A DNA stretch of 64,000 nt from Tissierellales bacterium (GTDB lineage Bacteria; Bacillota; Clostridia; Tissierellales; Tissierellaceae). The stretch covers positions 1-64,000 of the forward strand of contig JACIXZ010000006.1 in the NCBI GenBank assembly GCA_014360205.1. The letters run 5' to 3'. Of the stretch, positions 35,046-44,637 are shown piece by piece. Position numbers and translations under genes: made by a program. Position 1 is the first letter of the stretch. Every line of letters begins with the position of its first letter. The notes beneath the pieces were generated by a model that was not told the DNA's origin, searched no databases, and saw only the letters and a program-made list of their open reading frames with translations.

Positions 35046-36224
35046 ATGAAAGAAGTAGTAATAGTAAGTGCTGTTAGAACTCCTATTGGAGCTTATGGTG
35101 GCGCATTCAAAGATTTTAGCGCTGTAGAATTAGGAGTAGTAGCAGTAAAAGAAGCTCTCAACAGGGCAAACGTAAACCCAGAGATGGTTGATGAGGTGAT
35201 CTTTGGAAATGTACTTCAAGCTGGTCTTGGACAAAATGTTGCTAGACAAGTATCTATGGGCGCTGGAATACCTGAATATGTAACTAGTTTTACTGTAAAT
35301 AAAGTATGCGGATCCGGATTAAAAACAGTAGCATTAGCTGCTCAAGCTATTAAGGCTGGAGATGCAGACATAGTAGTAGTTGGTGGTACTGAAAACATGT
35401 CACAAGCTCCTTATCTATTGAAAAATCATAGATGGGGACAAAGAATGGGAAATGGTGAAATACTTGACTATATGGTTGATGATGGTTTAACTGATGTATT
35501 TAATCACTATCACATGGGAATAACTGCAGAAAATGTAGCTGAAAAATACAATATAACAAGAGAAGAACAAGATCAATTTGCACTAACAAGTCAATTAAGA
35601 GCAGAAGAAGCTATAAAAAGCGGAAGATTTAAAGATGAAATCGTTCCAGTAGTTATACCTCAAAGAAAAGGAGATCCAAAAGTAGTTGATACTGATGAAT
35701 ATCCAAGATTTGGCACAACAATCGAAGCATTGTCAAAATTGAGACCTGCATTTAAAAAAGATGGAACTGTAACTGCAGGCAACGCATCAGGTATCAATGA
35801 TGGTGCTGCTGCTTTAGTTGTAATGAGCAAAGAAAAAGCTGATGAATTAGGGATTACTCCTTTGGCTGAAATTGTAAGCTATGCAGCTGCTGGTGTTGAT
35901 CCATCTATAATGGGAACAGGACCAATTCCTGCAAGCAGAAAAGCTTTAGAAAAAGCTGGTCTTACAATAGAAGATATTGAGTTAGTTGAAGCTAATGAAG
36001 CATTTGCATCTCAAGCTCTTTCTGTTGCAAAAGATTTGAATTTAAATTTGGATATCACAAATGTAAATGGTGGAGCTATTGCTTTAGGTCATCCAATTGG
36101 AGCTTCAGGAGCAAGGATTCTTGTTACTTTAATACATGAGATGAAAAAAAGAGACAATAAACTTGGCTTAGCAACTCTTTGCATAGGTGGCGGACAAGGT
36201 ATTACAATGATAGTTAAAAGATAA
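35046..36224 (+). CDS. Acetyl-CoA acetyltransferase (thiolase)
   Basis: Cleaves acetoacetyl-CoA to two acetyl-CoA, or condenses them, 392 aa. Active-site residues are intact: the nucleophile in [14 protein letters not shown] (Cys near residue 88), [11 protein letters not shown] with the catalytic His near 349, and LCIGGGQGI with the second Cys near 379. AAGGAGG lies before the ATG. An 89-bp gap from the permease leaves room for another promoter. With the CoA-transferase genes it completes acetoacetate use; it could also serve butyrate synthesis. Confidence 0.94.
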   Translation: MKEVVIVSAVRTPIGAYGGAFKDFSAVELGVVAVKEALNRANVNPEMVDEVIFGNVLQAGLGQNVARQVSMGAGIPEYVTSFTVNKVCGSGLKTVALAAQAIKAGDADIVVVGGTENMSQAPYLLKNHRWGQRMGNGEILDYMVDDGLTDVFNHYHMGITAENVAEKYNITREEQDQFALTSQLRAEEAIKSGRFKDEIVPVVIPQRKGDPKVVDTDEYPRFGTTIEALSKLRPAFKKDGTVTAGNASGINDGAAALVVMSKEKADELGITPLAEIVSYAAAGVDPSIMGTGPIPASRKALEKAGLTIEDIELVEANEAFASQALSVAKDLNLNLDITNVNGGAIALGHPIGASGARILVTLIHEMKKRDNKLGLATLCIGGGQGITMIVKR

Positions 36225-36242
36225 TTGAAAGGTGGGAAATAG

Positions 36243-36899
36243 ATGAATAAATTAATCAGCATTGATGAAGCCGTAGACATGATTAAAGATGGTATGACGA
36301 TAATGGTAGGCGGTTTTCTCGGATGTGGAAACCCACATAAAATAATAGATAAACTTGTTGAAAAAAATGTTAAGGATTTAACTTTAATTTGCAACGATTC
36401 AAGTTTTCCTGACTATGGTGTAGGCAAATTAGTTGTAAATCATCAAATTAAAAAACTAATCGCATCACATGTTGGCACAAACCCTGAAACAGGTAGACAA
36501 ATGAACGCTGGAGAGATGGAAGTTGTATTAGTACCACAAGGCACATTGGCTGAGCAAGTAAGAGCTGGTGGAGCAGGACTTGGTGGGATATTGACTCCAA
36601 CAGGCGTTGGCACTGTAATTGAAGAAGGAAAGCAAAAGATTACAGTAGATGGTGTAGAATATTTACTCGAAAAACCACTTAAAGCTGATGTGGCTTTGAT
36701 TTCAGGGCAAAAGGTAGATAAGTTTGGAAATATAGTATATTTTGGAGCAACAAGAAACTTCAACACTCTAATGGCAACTGCCGCTGATACAGTGATAGTT
36801 GAAGCTTGTGAGATAGTTGAAGTTGGAGACTTAGATCCAAACGATGTTGTAACACCAGGTATATTTGTCGACTACATCGTTGATGGAGGTGCAAATTAA
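36243..36899 (+). CDS. 3-oxoacid/acetate CoA-transferase subunit A
   Basis: Alpha subunit of a family I CoA-transferase, 218 aa, which moves CoA between acetyl-CoA (or butyryl-CoA) and acetoacetate. Typical motifs are [55 protein letters not shown] and [20 protein letters not shown] precedes the ATG. The next gene starts inside its stop codon, so the two subunits are translationally coupled. Related to AtoD/CtfA; exact acid preference is open. Confidence 0.93.
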   Translation: MNKLISIDEAVDMIKDGMTIMVGGFLGCGNPHKIIDKLVEKNVKDLTLICNDSSFPDYGVGKLVVNHQIKKLIASHVGTNPETGRQMNAGEMEVVLVPQGTLAEQVRAGGAGLGGILTPTGVGTVIEEGKQKITVDGVEYLLEKPLKADVALISGQKVDKFGNIVYFGATRNFNTLMATAADTVIVEACEIVEVGDLDPNDVVTPGIFVDYIVDGGAN

Positions 36900-37558
36900 T
36901 GGATAAAAATGAAATAAAGGCATTTATAGCTAAGAGAGTTGCCAAAGAGTTAAAAGATGGAGATGTTGTAAATTTAGGTATAGGACTTCCAACAATGGTA
37001 GCTAACTATATACCTGAAGGCATGAACATATTTCTTCAATCAGAAAATGGATTTATTGGTTTAGGACCTGCGCCAGAGCCAGGTAAAGAAGACATGAGAA
37101 TTGTAAATGCAGGAGGGCAGCCTGTAACTATCATTCCAGGTGGAGCATTCTTTGATTCAGCTACATCATTTACAATTATTAGAGGCGGGCATGTAGATAT
37201 GACTGTGCTTGGAGCATTGCAGGTTGATGAAAAGGGAAACCTTGCTAACTGGATGATACCAGGGAAGATGGTTCCTGGCATGGGTGGAGCTATGGACTTG
37301 GTTACTGGAGCTAAAAAAGTAATCATAGCTATGGAACATACTGCAAAAGGTGCACCTAAAATTTTGAAAGAGTGCACACTTCCTTTAACTGCTGCACATC
37401 AAGTTGACATGATTATCACTGAAATGGGAGTAATGGAAGTAACTGACAAAGGAATTGTATTAAAAGAAATAAACCCAGAATTTACCATTGAAGATGTACA
37501 AAATAGTACTGAAGCTGAACTAATTATCGCTGAAGATTTAAAGAAAATGGAAATATAA
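36899..37558 (+). CDS. 3-oxoacid/acetate CoA-transferase subunit B
   Basis: Beta subunit carrying the catalytic glutamate, 219 aa. The active-site segment [14 protein letters not shown] (Glu near residue 46) and [31 protein letters not shown] and the [14 protein letters not shown] stretch are typical of AtoA/CtfB. The ATG overlaps the stop of subunit A (TAATG). Together they activate acetoacetate to acetoacetyl-CoA for the thiolase. A terminator follows at once. Confidence 0.93.
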   Translation: MDKNEIKAFIAKRVAKELKDGDVVNLGIGLPTMVANYIPEGMNIFLQSENGFIGLGPAPEPGKEDMRIVNAGGQPVTIIPGGAFFDSATSFTIIRGGHVDMTVLGALQVDEKGNLANWMIPGKMVPGMGGAMDLVTGAKKVIIAMEHTAKGAPKILKECTLPLTAAHQVDMIITEMGVMEVTDKGIVLKEINPEFTIEDVQNSTEAELIIAEDLKKMEI

Positions 37559-37559
37559 T

Positions 37560-37586
37560 AAAAGGCTGCGTAAAGCAGCCTTTTAT
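37560..37586 (+). terminator. Terminator after CoA-transferase genes
   Basis: AAAAGGCTGC (37560-37569) pairs perfectly with GCAGCCTTTT (37575-37584). It separates the CoA-transferase pair from the hydroxyacyl-CoA dehydrogenase, which may then depend on partial read-through or its own weak promoter. Confidence 0.82.
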
Positions 37587-37607
37587 TTAAAGATGGGAGA
37601 GATAATT

Positions 37608-38552
37608 GTGAAGTTAAAGGATATAAATTTGATAGGTATTGCTGGTGCAGGGACTATGGGTTCTGGCATAGCTCAAATATTTGCAAGATTTGGTAAAAAT
37701 GTCATAGTAAATGATATAAAAAATGATTATTTGGATAAGTCTAGAAATCTAATAGAAATATTCAATAAAAGCTTAGTTGAAGAGGGTTTGATGGAAGAAA
37801 ACCAAGTAGATGATATTTTTACGAAAATAAAATTTTCTACTGACAAGAATGAATTTAAAAATTGTGATTTAATAATCGAATGTATAGTGGAAAAATTAGA
37901 AGTAAAACAGGATTTTTGGCAAGAAATTGAACAAATAGCTAAAAAAGATGCCTATTTTGCTACAAACACATCAGGTCTTAGCATCAATGAAATTTCATCT
38001 AAACTCAACGATAAATCCAGATTTATTGGCATGCATTTTTGGAATCCAGCACATATTATTCCTCTAGTTGAATTAATAAGAGGCCAAGAAACTAGTGATG
38101 AGATGGTAATCAATCTAAAAAGCCTTCTTGAAAACATAGGGAAACAAGCTGTCGTTGTAAACAAAGATGTCCCTGGATTTATAGGAAATAGACTGCAGTT
38201 TGCAGCTTTTAGAGAAGCTTTGCATATTGTGGAACAAGGGATTGCTAGTATCGAAGATGTAGACAAAGCAATGAAATATGGGCCTGGATTTAGATATCCA
38301 ATAATAGGTCCTTTGGAAACTGCTGATCTTGGAGGGCTTGATACATTTTATTTTATATCAAGTTACCTTTTTAAAGACCTAGGGGATGAAAAAGAAGTTC
38401 CTAAAATCTTGAAAACTTTAATTGAAGAAAATAATCTCGGTGTAAAGACAAAAAAAGGATTTTACGATTACTCGAATGGAAGAGATGAAGAGGCAATTAA
38501 GAGGAGAGATAAGCTTTTATTTGAGATGGTTAAACACATATCCAACAAATAA
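37608..38552 (+). CDS. 3-hydroxyacyl-CoA dehydrogenase (hydroxybutyryl-CoA type)
   Basis: NAD-dependent interconversion of 3-hydroxyacyl-CoA and 3-ketoacyl-CoA, 314 aa. The N-terminal nucleotide loop is GIAGAGTMGSGIAQIF; the catalytic His lies in GMHFWNPAH (near residue 142) and the Asn in PGFIGNRLQ; the C-terminal domain has GPGFRYPIIGPLETADLGG. GTG at 37608 is the likely start, eight bases after GGGAG; the in-frame ATG at 37593 lies inside that region without its own site. Longer than the ~280-aa clostridial Hbd, so it may act on other substrates than hydroxybutyryl-CoA. Confidence 0.86.
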   Translation: MKLKDINLIGIAGAGTMGSGIAQIFARFGKNVIVNDIKNDYLDKSRNLIEIFNKSLVEEGLMEENQVDDIFTKIKFSTDKNEFKNCDLIIECIVEKLEVKQDFWQEIEQIAKKDAYFATNTSGLSINEISSKLNDKSRFIGMHFWNPAHIIPLVELIRGQETSDEMVINLKSLLENIGKQAVVVNKDVPGFIGNRLQFAAFREALHIVEQGIASIEDVDKAMKYGPGFRYPIIGPLETADLGGLDTFYFISSYLFKDLGDEKEVPKILKTLIEENNLGVKTKKGFYDYSNGRDEEAIKRRDKLLFEMVKHISNK

Positions 38553-38577
38553 AAGGAAGAGATCCCTCTTCCTTTTA
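38551..38577. terminator. Bidirectional terminator shared by convergent genes
   Basis: AAAAGGAAGAG (38551-38561) pairs perfectly with CTCTTCCTTTT (38566-38576). The stem spans part of the stop codon of the rightward dehydrogenase (38550-38552) and of the leftward exporter gene (38575-38577), so one hairpin ends both transcripts. Confidence 0.85.
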
Positions 38578-40392
38578 TTCAGCAGTATTTAAATATTGGC
38601 TCATGTAGAGATTAAAGTATGCACCTTTTTTTGCTATCAACTCTTCATGTGTCCCTTTCTCAATTATTCTTCCATCATCTATCATCATTATTATATCCGC
38701 ATCTCTTATTGTTGAAAGCCTATGGGCTATGATAAATGTGGTTCTATTTTCCATCAATGCAATCATAGCTTCTTGTATTTTCAATTCTGTTCTTGTGTCT
38801 ACATTTGAAGTAGCTTCGTCTAATATTAGGATTGAAGGATCTTTTAAAACTGCTCTTGCTATTGCTAAAAGTTGCCTTTGACCTTGACTTAAATTAGTTC
38901 CACCTTCATTAATATAAGTTTCATATCCATTTGGCAATCTCTTTATGAATTCATCGGCATTTGATATCTTACAAGCCCTAATTATTTCTTCGTCGGTTGC
39001 ATCTAGTTTTCCATATCTTATGTTTTCTTTTATACTTCCTGAAAAAAGATAGGTATCTTGTAATACTACACCAAACATATTTCTCAGTGAATTTTTTTTG
39101 TATTTTTTTATATTTATATCATCTATTAAGATTTCACCTCTAGTTACTTCGTAAAAATTGGTCAAGAGATTTACTATTGTGGTTTTTCCTGCTCCAGTTG
39201 GCCCTACTAAAGCTACATTCGACCCAGGTTCTACCACGAAATTTATATCTTTTAAAACTTCCTTATTTTCGTTATAGTTGAAATACACATTTTTAAACTC
39301 CACTTTTCCATCTACATCTGTTGCTTCTACTGCATCAGGGGAATCTTCTCTTTCATTAGCTTCATCTAATATGTCGAAAACCCTTTCTGCTCCAGCTATT
39401 CCAGATTGGAGTTGATTAAATGTTGAAGCTAATTCATTGATAGGCCTTTGAAACTGCTTAGAATAAAAAATGAAACTAGTTACTACTCCTATGGTTATGA
39501 TGCCGTTTAATGTCAACAATGAACCTGATAATACTATGATTACGAAAGTCAAATTTCCTATTGCATTCATTATGGGCATTATAAACCCAGACCAGATTTG
39601 AGCCTTGATACCGGCTTCTTTGAGCTCATCATTATATTTTTTGAAATTATTAATCATGTCTTCTTCTTTGTTAAACATTCTTACTACATCTATCCCACTT
39701 ATTGACTCTTCTATATGACCATTAAGATCACCTAAAAATTGCTGTTGAGTTTTAAAATACTTTCTTGTATTCTTTGCTATGGTTCTAGTTACTAATAAAA
39801 CTATTGGGACAGTTGACAATGTGATTATAGCCATGATTCTATTTATATAGAACATTATAAACACAGTACCTAAAGTGCTAATGAGGGTATGCATAAATTG
39901 TATCATTGTCTGGGATATGGTGTTGTTTATATTGTCTATGTCATTGGTAACTCTGCTCATCAGCTCTCCATGCGTTGTTTTATCAAAGAATATAACAGGC
40001 ATTTTTTGAAATTTATTGAATATGTCCTTTCTTATGTTATATACAACTCTTTGTGAAACACCTGCAATTATAAATTCCTGCATATACATAAATATAGAGC
40101 TAAAAAAGTAAAAGAGAAATATATAAATTATCATGGTTCTTACATAATAGAGGTCTACATTGCCTTTTGGCAATGCGAGAGCATCAACAATTTTCCCTGT
40201 ATAATAAGGGACAAGAAGAGTTAAAAACGTATATAATATTACCAAAATAAAAGCAAATACTATTTTGCTTTTTTCTTCTCCAAAATAGGAGAATAACCTT
40301 CTAAGAGTTGAAGTGCTATCCTTTGGTTTTTCAAGCGGGATCATTGAATGAGGAGCATGAATGCCAGTGATTTTTTTATTATTACGCTCCAA
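38575..40392 (-). CDS. ABC exporter half-transporter, catalytic-site subunit
   Basis: Multidrug-type exporter subunit, 605 aa: six-segment transmembrane domain (about 40-345) then an ATPase domain. Walker A GPTGAGKTTIVNL, Q-loop VLQDTYLF, signature LSQGQRQLLAIARA, Walker B ILILDEATSNVD with the catalytic Glu, and H-loop IIAHRLSTI. It overlaps the 3' end of the upstream partner gene by 11 bp. The partner has a degenerate site, so this subunit should supply the main hydrolytic residues. Family: LmrCD/BmrCD/TM287-288-like. Substrate unknown. Confidence 0.93.
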   Translation of the reverse strand: MERNNKKITGIHAPHSMIPLEKPKDSTSTLRRLFSYFGEEKSKIVFAFILVILYTFLTLLVPYYTGKIVDALALPKGNVDLYYVRTMIIYIFLFYFFSSIFMYMQEFIIAGVSQRVVYNIRKDIFNKFQKMPVIFFDKTTHGELMSRVTNDIDNINNTISQTMIQFMHTLISTLGTVFIMFYINRIMAIITLSTVPIVLLVTRTIAKNTRKYFKTQQQFLGDLNGHIEESISGIDVVRMFNKEEDMINNFKKYNDELKEAGIKAQIWSGFIMPIMNAIGNLTFVIIVLSGSLLTLNGIITIGVVTSFIFYSKQFQRPINELASTFNQLQSGIAGAERVFDILDEANEREDSPDAVEATDVDGKVEFKNVYFNYNENKEVLKDINFVVEPGSNVALVGPTGAGKTTIVNLLTNFYEVTRGEILIDDINIKKYKKNSLRNMFGVVLQDTYLFSGSIKENIRYGKLDATDEEIIRACKISNADEFIKRLPNGYETYINEGGTNLSQGQRQLLAIARAVLKDPSILILDEATSNVDTRTELKIQEAMIALMENRTTFIIAHRLSTIRDADIIMMIDDGRIIEKGTHEELIAKKGAYFNLYMSQYLNTAE

Positions 40393-42115
40393 AGTTTGAC
40401 ACCTCCTCTCCCAATTGGGAGATATATATAGATTTATAAATACTAGAATTATTCAATAGAAAATCATGAGTTCCGATAGCTTCTATTTTGCCATCGTCTA
40501 AGACTATTATGTTTTCAGCATCCATTACAGATGTTATTCTCTGGGCAATTAAAATAGTTGTAGTTGACAGATTTCTTTTTAAACCTTCTTTAATTTTTCT
40601 TTCTGTGATTAAATCGACACTAGATGTCGCATCATCTAATATTAACAGCTCAGGATTTTTCACTAAAGCTCTTGCTATGGATAACCTTTGTTTTTGGCCT
40701 CCTGAAAGATTTACACCACCTTGGCCTAAATAGGTGTTATATCCATCTTTAAATGTCTGTATAAATTCATCAGCCATAGCTATTTTAGAACATTTAATTA
40801 TATCTTCATAAGTAGCATTTTTATTTCCCCAACGAAGATTTTCTAATATTGTTCCTGTAAAAAGCAAATTTTTCTGAGGAACAACAGCTATTTTTTCTCG
40901 GTATTTTTTTAAATCTAAGTCTTTGATATTTTTACCGTAAAATTTAATTTCCCCACTATTTGGATCAAAAAATCTCAAAATAAGATTAACTAATGTAGAT
41001 TTTCCAGATCCTGTTGTGCCGATTATTGCAAGTGTAGTATTTGGCTCTACTTTAAAATTGATGTTTTCTAGCACATAATTTGTCGTGTCAAAATATTTAA
41101 AATATACGTTTTTAAACTCAAGTACAGTATCATTTTTGTTGATTTCAAGTGGGTTATCCGGACTGTTCAATGTTTCTTCAGCATTAAATACCTCGTCTAA
41201 TCTCTCTGATGAAGCTTTAGAGCGAATGTACATGTTGATTATTCTAGTGGACATGACTAAACTGAATAAAAGTTGTGTCATATAGTTTAGCACCGCAACG
41301 ATTTTACCAACTTCAAAATCAGCATTTACAACTAAATCAGAGCCTACCCAAAGAATCACCACAATACCCAAATTTACTAAAAGTGTGACAAGTGGGCTAA
41401 ATATAGCTAATCTTCTCATCCCGCTGATTGAAACTTTTTTAAGATCTTCATTTACTTTATCAAATCTTTTTTTCTCATAGTCATATCGGTTAAATGCTTT
41501 AACAACTCTTATCCCTGAGAGATATTCTTTCAATCTAGAATTTACTTTGTCTAAGGATTTTTGAATTCTTATAAAAATAGGATAAGATAGTTTTAAATTT
41601 ATTATTATGGTGAATATAACAATAGGCACTATCAATATACTAATCAATCCGATAGTTCTATCCAACAATAAAGCCATGATTATAGAGCCTATTCCCAAAA
41701 GTGGAGCTTTGACGAAGATCCTCATAAGACCATGAGCGAAGTTTTGAATCTGGTTTACATCGTTTGTTAGTCTCGTAATAAGTGATGCTTCAGAAATTTC
41801 TGTTATCTTACTAGCACTTAATTTGTTTATTTTTATGTATAAGTCTTCTCTTAAGTCTTTACCTATACTTTGAGATACTATAGAAGATTTTATGTTTCTA
41901 ACTACTGCAAAGCTAGTACCCAAAAGCGTGATTATAAGCATATAAAGCGAGTATTTCAATACATAGTCTAAATCGTTGTTTTTTACTCCATTGTCAATGA
42001 TAAAACTCATTATAGTAGGCAGTATCAAGTCTACGAATGTTTCCAACAACAAAAATAATATTGCTAGAGTAAAATCTTTTTTATATTTTTTTGCGTATTT
42101 AAATATATAATTCAA
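40382..42115 (-). CDS. ABC exporter half-transporter, degenerate-site subunit
   Basis: Partner of the preceding exporter subunit, 577 aa. Walker A GTTGSGKSTLVNL, Q-loop VVPQKNLLF and signature LSGGQKQRLSIARA are canonical, but Walker B reads LLILDDATSSVD (Asp for the catalytic Glu) and the H-loop reads LIAQRITSV (Gln for His). These two changes mark the non-hydrolytic site of heterodimeric exporters such as TM287/288. TTG start at 42115 with GAAGGTGAT upstream. First gene of the leftward two-gene operon. Confidence 0.93.
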   Translation of the reverse strand: MNYIFKYAKKYKKDFTLAILFLLLETFVDLILPTIMSFIIDNGVKNNDLDYVLKYSLYMLIITLLGTSFAVVRNIKSSIVSQSIGKDLREDLYIKINKLSASKITEISEASLITRLTNDVNQIQNFAHGLMRIFVKAPLLGIGSIIMALLLDRTIGLISILIVPIVIFTIIINLKLSYPIFIRIQKSLDKVNSRLKEYLSGIRVVKAFNRYDYEKKRFDKVNEDLKKVSISGMRRLAIFSPLVTLLVNLGIVVILWVGSDLVVNADFEVGKIVAVLNYMTQLLFSLVMSTRIINMYIRSKASSERLDEVFNAEETLNSPDNPLEINKNDTVLEFKNVYFKYFDTTNYVLENINFKVEPNTTLAIIGTTGSGKSTLVNLILRFFDPNSGEIKFYGKNIKDLDLKKYREKIAVVPQKNLLFTGTILENLRWGNKNATYEDIIKCSKIAMADEFIQTFKDGYNTYLGQGGVNLSGGQKQRLSIARALVKNPELLILDDATSSVDLITERKIKEGLKRNLSTTTILIAQRITSVMDAENIIVLDDGKIEAIGTHDFLLNNSSIYKSIYISQLGEEVSNFGA

Positions 42116-42211
42116 TCTAGATCACCTTCATATACGATATAATATATATATTAGTACTTTTTTTAAAAAAATAAAAGCTTTGATTTTCGAAATAAATTGA
42201 AGGAGTAAGCT

Positions 42212-43018
42212 ATGTGTCCCATAAAAACTAAAGATAATCACAATATAAATTTAGATATTGAAGGAAAAGGGAAAACTTTATTATGCTTACATGGATTTTT
42301 AGGTAGCAGCGATGACTTTAGGATTTTAAAAAGGCTACTTAAAGATGATTTTAAGATTATATCTTACGATCAAAGGGGATTTGGCTGCTTTAATTATGAC
42401 GAGCCCTTAGATATTAAAATACTTGCAGATGATTTATGCGAGGTACTCAAATGGATAGATGAAAAGGTAATCGTTATAGGACATTCAATGGGAGGAAGTG
42501 TCATATTAGAATACCTTAAAAACTACAAAGATGAATTTATAGATGATTGTATTTTTATAGAGTCTTCTCCTAAAATGCTAAATGATGAGAAATATAAAGA
42601 TGGGTTATTTAAAGGCACTTATACAATAAAAGATTTAGATAGAGACTTATATTTGATAGAAAATGAGTGGGAGAGCTTTCTTTCCTTATTTATAGATAAG
42701 CTTTTTTTAAATAAAAAAAGAGAAAAAGAGATTGCACTTCAAAAAATGAAAAAAATACCCAATAAAATCATGAGCTCTCTTTGGAAGTCGTTAGTACTTA
42801 GCGATTATTTAAATGATTTAAAAAATATAAAAAAGGGTGTCTGTGTAATAAGAGGAGAAAAATCTTCTTTTTACACTAGAGAAGCTCAAAAGAATTTTAG
42901 TAACTCATTTAATAAATCTTCATTTGGCGAAATAGAAGATGCAAATCATTTAATTATGCTAGAAAAGCCAAGAGAACTATCAGAATTAATAAAGAAATAT
43001 ATAGTGGCTAACTTTTAG
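42212..43018 (+). CDS. Alpha/beta hydrolase
   Basis: Soluble hydrolase of unknown substrate, 268 aa. The fold's hallmarks are present: LLCLHGFLGSSDDF oxyanion region, nucleophile elbow GHSMGGS (Ser near residue 93) and a C-terminal EDANHLIMLEKP with the catalytic His (near 250). AAGGAG lies 8 bases before the ATG. It diverges from the exporter operon and converges with the MocR gene; no functional partner is evident. Confidence 0.85.
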   Translation: MCPIKTKDNHNINLDIEGKGKTLLCLHGFLGSSDDFRILKRLLKDDFKIISYDQRGFGCFNYDEPLDIKILADDLCEVLKWIDEKVIVIGHSMGGSVILEYLKNYKDEFIDDCIFIESSPKMLNDEKYKDGLFKGTYTIKDLDRDLYLIENEWESFLSLFIDKLFLNKKREKEIALQKMKKIPNKIMSSLWKSLVLSDYLNDLKNIKKGVCVIRGEKSSFYTREAQKNFSNSFNKSSFGEIEDANHLIMLEKPRELSELIKKYIVANF

Positions 43019-43029
43019 TTAGGCACTAT
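43001..43029. terminator. Hairpin between convergent hydrolase and MocR genes
   Basis: ATAGTGGCTAAC (43001-43012) pairs with GTTAGGCACTAT (43018-43029) with one G-G mismatch. It overlaps the hydrolase stop and lies three bases from the MocR gene end. The T-run is poor, so its strength is uncertain. Confidence 0.5.
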
Positions 43030-43031
43030 AT

Positions 43032-44483
43032 TTAAACAAAAGGCATATATGTTTTTTTGTCTCCATTTTTTATATTGTTTAATACATTTTTTAATATAGA
43101 AAATCCTAAAGGAATTTCCTCTAACTTAGGAGCACTAAAACTTAATCTCAATGCATTTATATTTGAGTTTATATCTATTGAAAATACATTTCCCGGAACA
43201 GTGGCTAAACCTAGTTTTAAACAGTCTTCATACACTTTAGTTTGGGAGATATTTTCATCTAGATTTACCCATATGCTTAAACCACCATAAGGTTTAGCAT
43301 AACTAACCCCAAGATAAGTTAATTTATCTAATTCATTTGTAAATAAATCATATTTTTTCTTATAACTTTCTTTAATATTTTCAATATAGTTTTTCCAATA
43401 TCCTTTTCTCAAATACAAATCGAATGCTCTTTGCAGATATCCAGAAGAAGATATATCAGTAGAGTGCTTTGCTTTGTAGACATCTTTAAATATTTCTTCT
43501 GGTACAGTTAAAAAACCTACTCTTATTCCAGGCATGAATATCTTTGAAAAACTTTTAATAAAGATTACCTTATCGCTTCTGTCATAGGATTTAATAGGAT
43601 AAAGAGTAGAATTATTGAAAGTTAAATCAGTCAAGAAATCATCTTCAACTATATAGAAGTCGTGCTCGATTGCAAGCCTTAAAAGCTCTCTTTTCTTTTC
43701 TTCGCTGTAACAAACTGTTGTAGGATTTTGAAAATTTGGCATAGTATATATAAATTTTGGAGAGTATCTCTTTAAATATGATTTCAAAATCTCTATATTT
43801 ATTCCATCTTTTTCTATGGGGATTCCAATAATCTTTGCTCCTCTGGATTTAAAAGCTTGATATGCCCCTGGATAAGTTGGATTTTCAACAAATACAACAT
43901 CTAATGGCTCGATAAGAGTCTTAGATACTATATCAAGACCTTGCTGTCCTCCTGAAGTAATCAATATTCCATCTTCTGATACATTAATCAAGTAATTATC
44001 TGATAAAAATTTAGATATAGATTCTCTGAGAGGTTCATAACCCCTAATTTCAGGATAGGAAAAAGCATTTCCTCCATCTCTGTCAAGAATTTCAATCAAT
44101 GATTCTTTAAAATCTCTAATTGGGAAAAGATCAGGCGATGGAGTGACGCTAGCAAAATCTATATTTGGCTTAGAGTGTGGGAATATACCAGAAAGCATCA
44201 GCTCAAAATCTCCTTCTTCCAAATCAAGCGATGCGTAATTTTTTAATGGTTTTCTCACATATGTTCCACTTCCTTCTACTGTGTAGACTAAACCCTCTTG
44301 CTCAAGCATCTTATATGCGTTAATGACCGTTACATTGTTAACTTCCAATGCTTTTGAAAGAGATCTAATAGATGGAAGCTTTTCACCATCGGGAAATTTA
44401 TCTATTGCCATTTTTAAATTTTCATAAAGCTGAATATACAACGGAATATTTGAATTTTTATCTAATTTGAAATCTATATTCAT
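43032..44483 (-). CDS. MocR-family (GntR/aminotransferase) transcriptional regulator
   Basis: A 483-aa PLP-binding regulator. The N-terminal GntR winged helix (about 10-75: IPLYIQLYENLKMAID, LPSIRSLSKALEVNNVTVIN) is fused to a fold-type I aminotransferase domain with the PLP lysine in FIKSFSKIFMPGIRVGF (near residue 312). Such proteins sense PLP or amino compounds and regulate adjacent genes. The divergent neighbour is yedF, and a 26-bp palindrome lies between them. Aminotransferase activity cannot be excluded. Confidence 0.9.
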   Translation of the reverse strand: MNIDFKLDKNSNIPLYIQLYENLKMAIDKFPDGEKLPSIRSLSKALEVNNVTVINAYKMLEQEGLVYTVEGSGTYVRKPLKNYASLDLEEGDFELMLSGIFPHSKPNIDFASVTPSPDLFPIRDFKESLIEILDRDGGNAFSYPEIRGYEPLRESISKFLSDNYLINVSEDGILITSGGQQGLDIVSKTLIEPLDVVFVENPTYPGAYQAFKSRGAKIIGIPIEKDGINIEILKSYLKRYSPKFIYTMPNFQNPTTVCYSEEKKRELLRLAIEHDFYIVEDDFLTDLTFNNSTLYPIKSYDRSDKVIFIKSFSKIFMPGIRVGFLTVPEEIFKDVYKAKHSTDISSSGYLQRAFDLYLRKGYWKNYIENIKESYKKKYDLFTNELDKLTYLGVSYAKPYGGLSIWVNLDENISQTKVYEDCLKLGLATVPGNVFSIDINSNINALRLSFSAPKLEEIPLGFSILKNVLNNIKNGDKKTYMPFV

Positions 44484-44572
44484 AATTTCACCTCATTGTA
44501 TGGATACACTTATTATATCATTAATATAAACTGTTGCAAAATTAGTTAACATCTTTATTTTTTATCAATATA

Positions 44573-44598
44573 ATATATTATATATGTATATAATATAT
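44573..44598. promoter_or_regulatory. 26-bp AT palindrome in the MocR/yedF divergent region
   Basis: ATATATTATATA (44573-44584) and TATATAATATAT (44587-44598) are perfect inverted repeats around TG. It includes TATAAT-like -10 sequences for yedF. It could be a MocR operator, but low complexity makes chance symmetry plausible. Confidence 0.4.
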
Positions 44599-44637
44599 GC
44601 TTATAGGGTATAAAAAGACAATGAAAGGAGAGATAGA

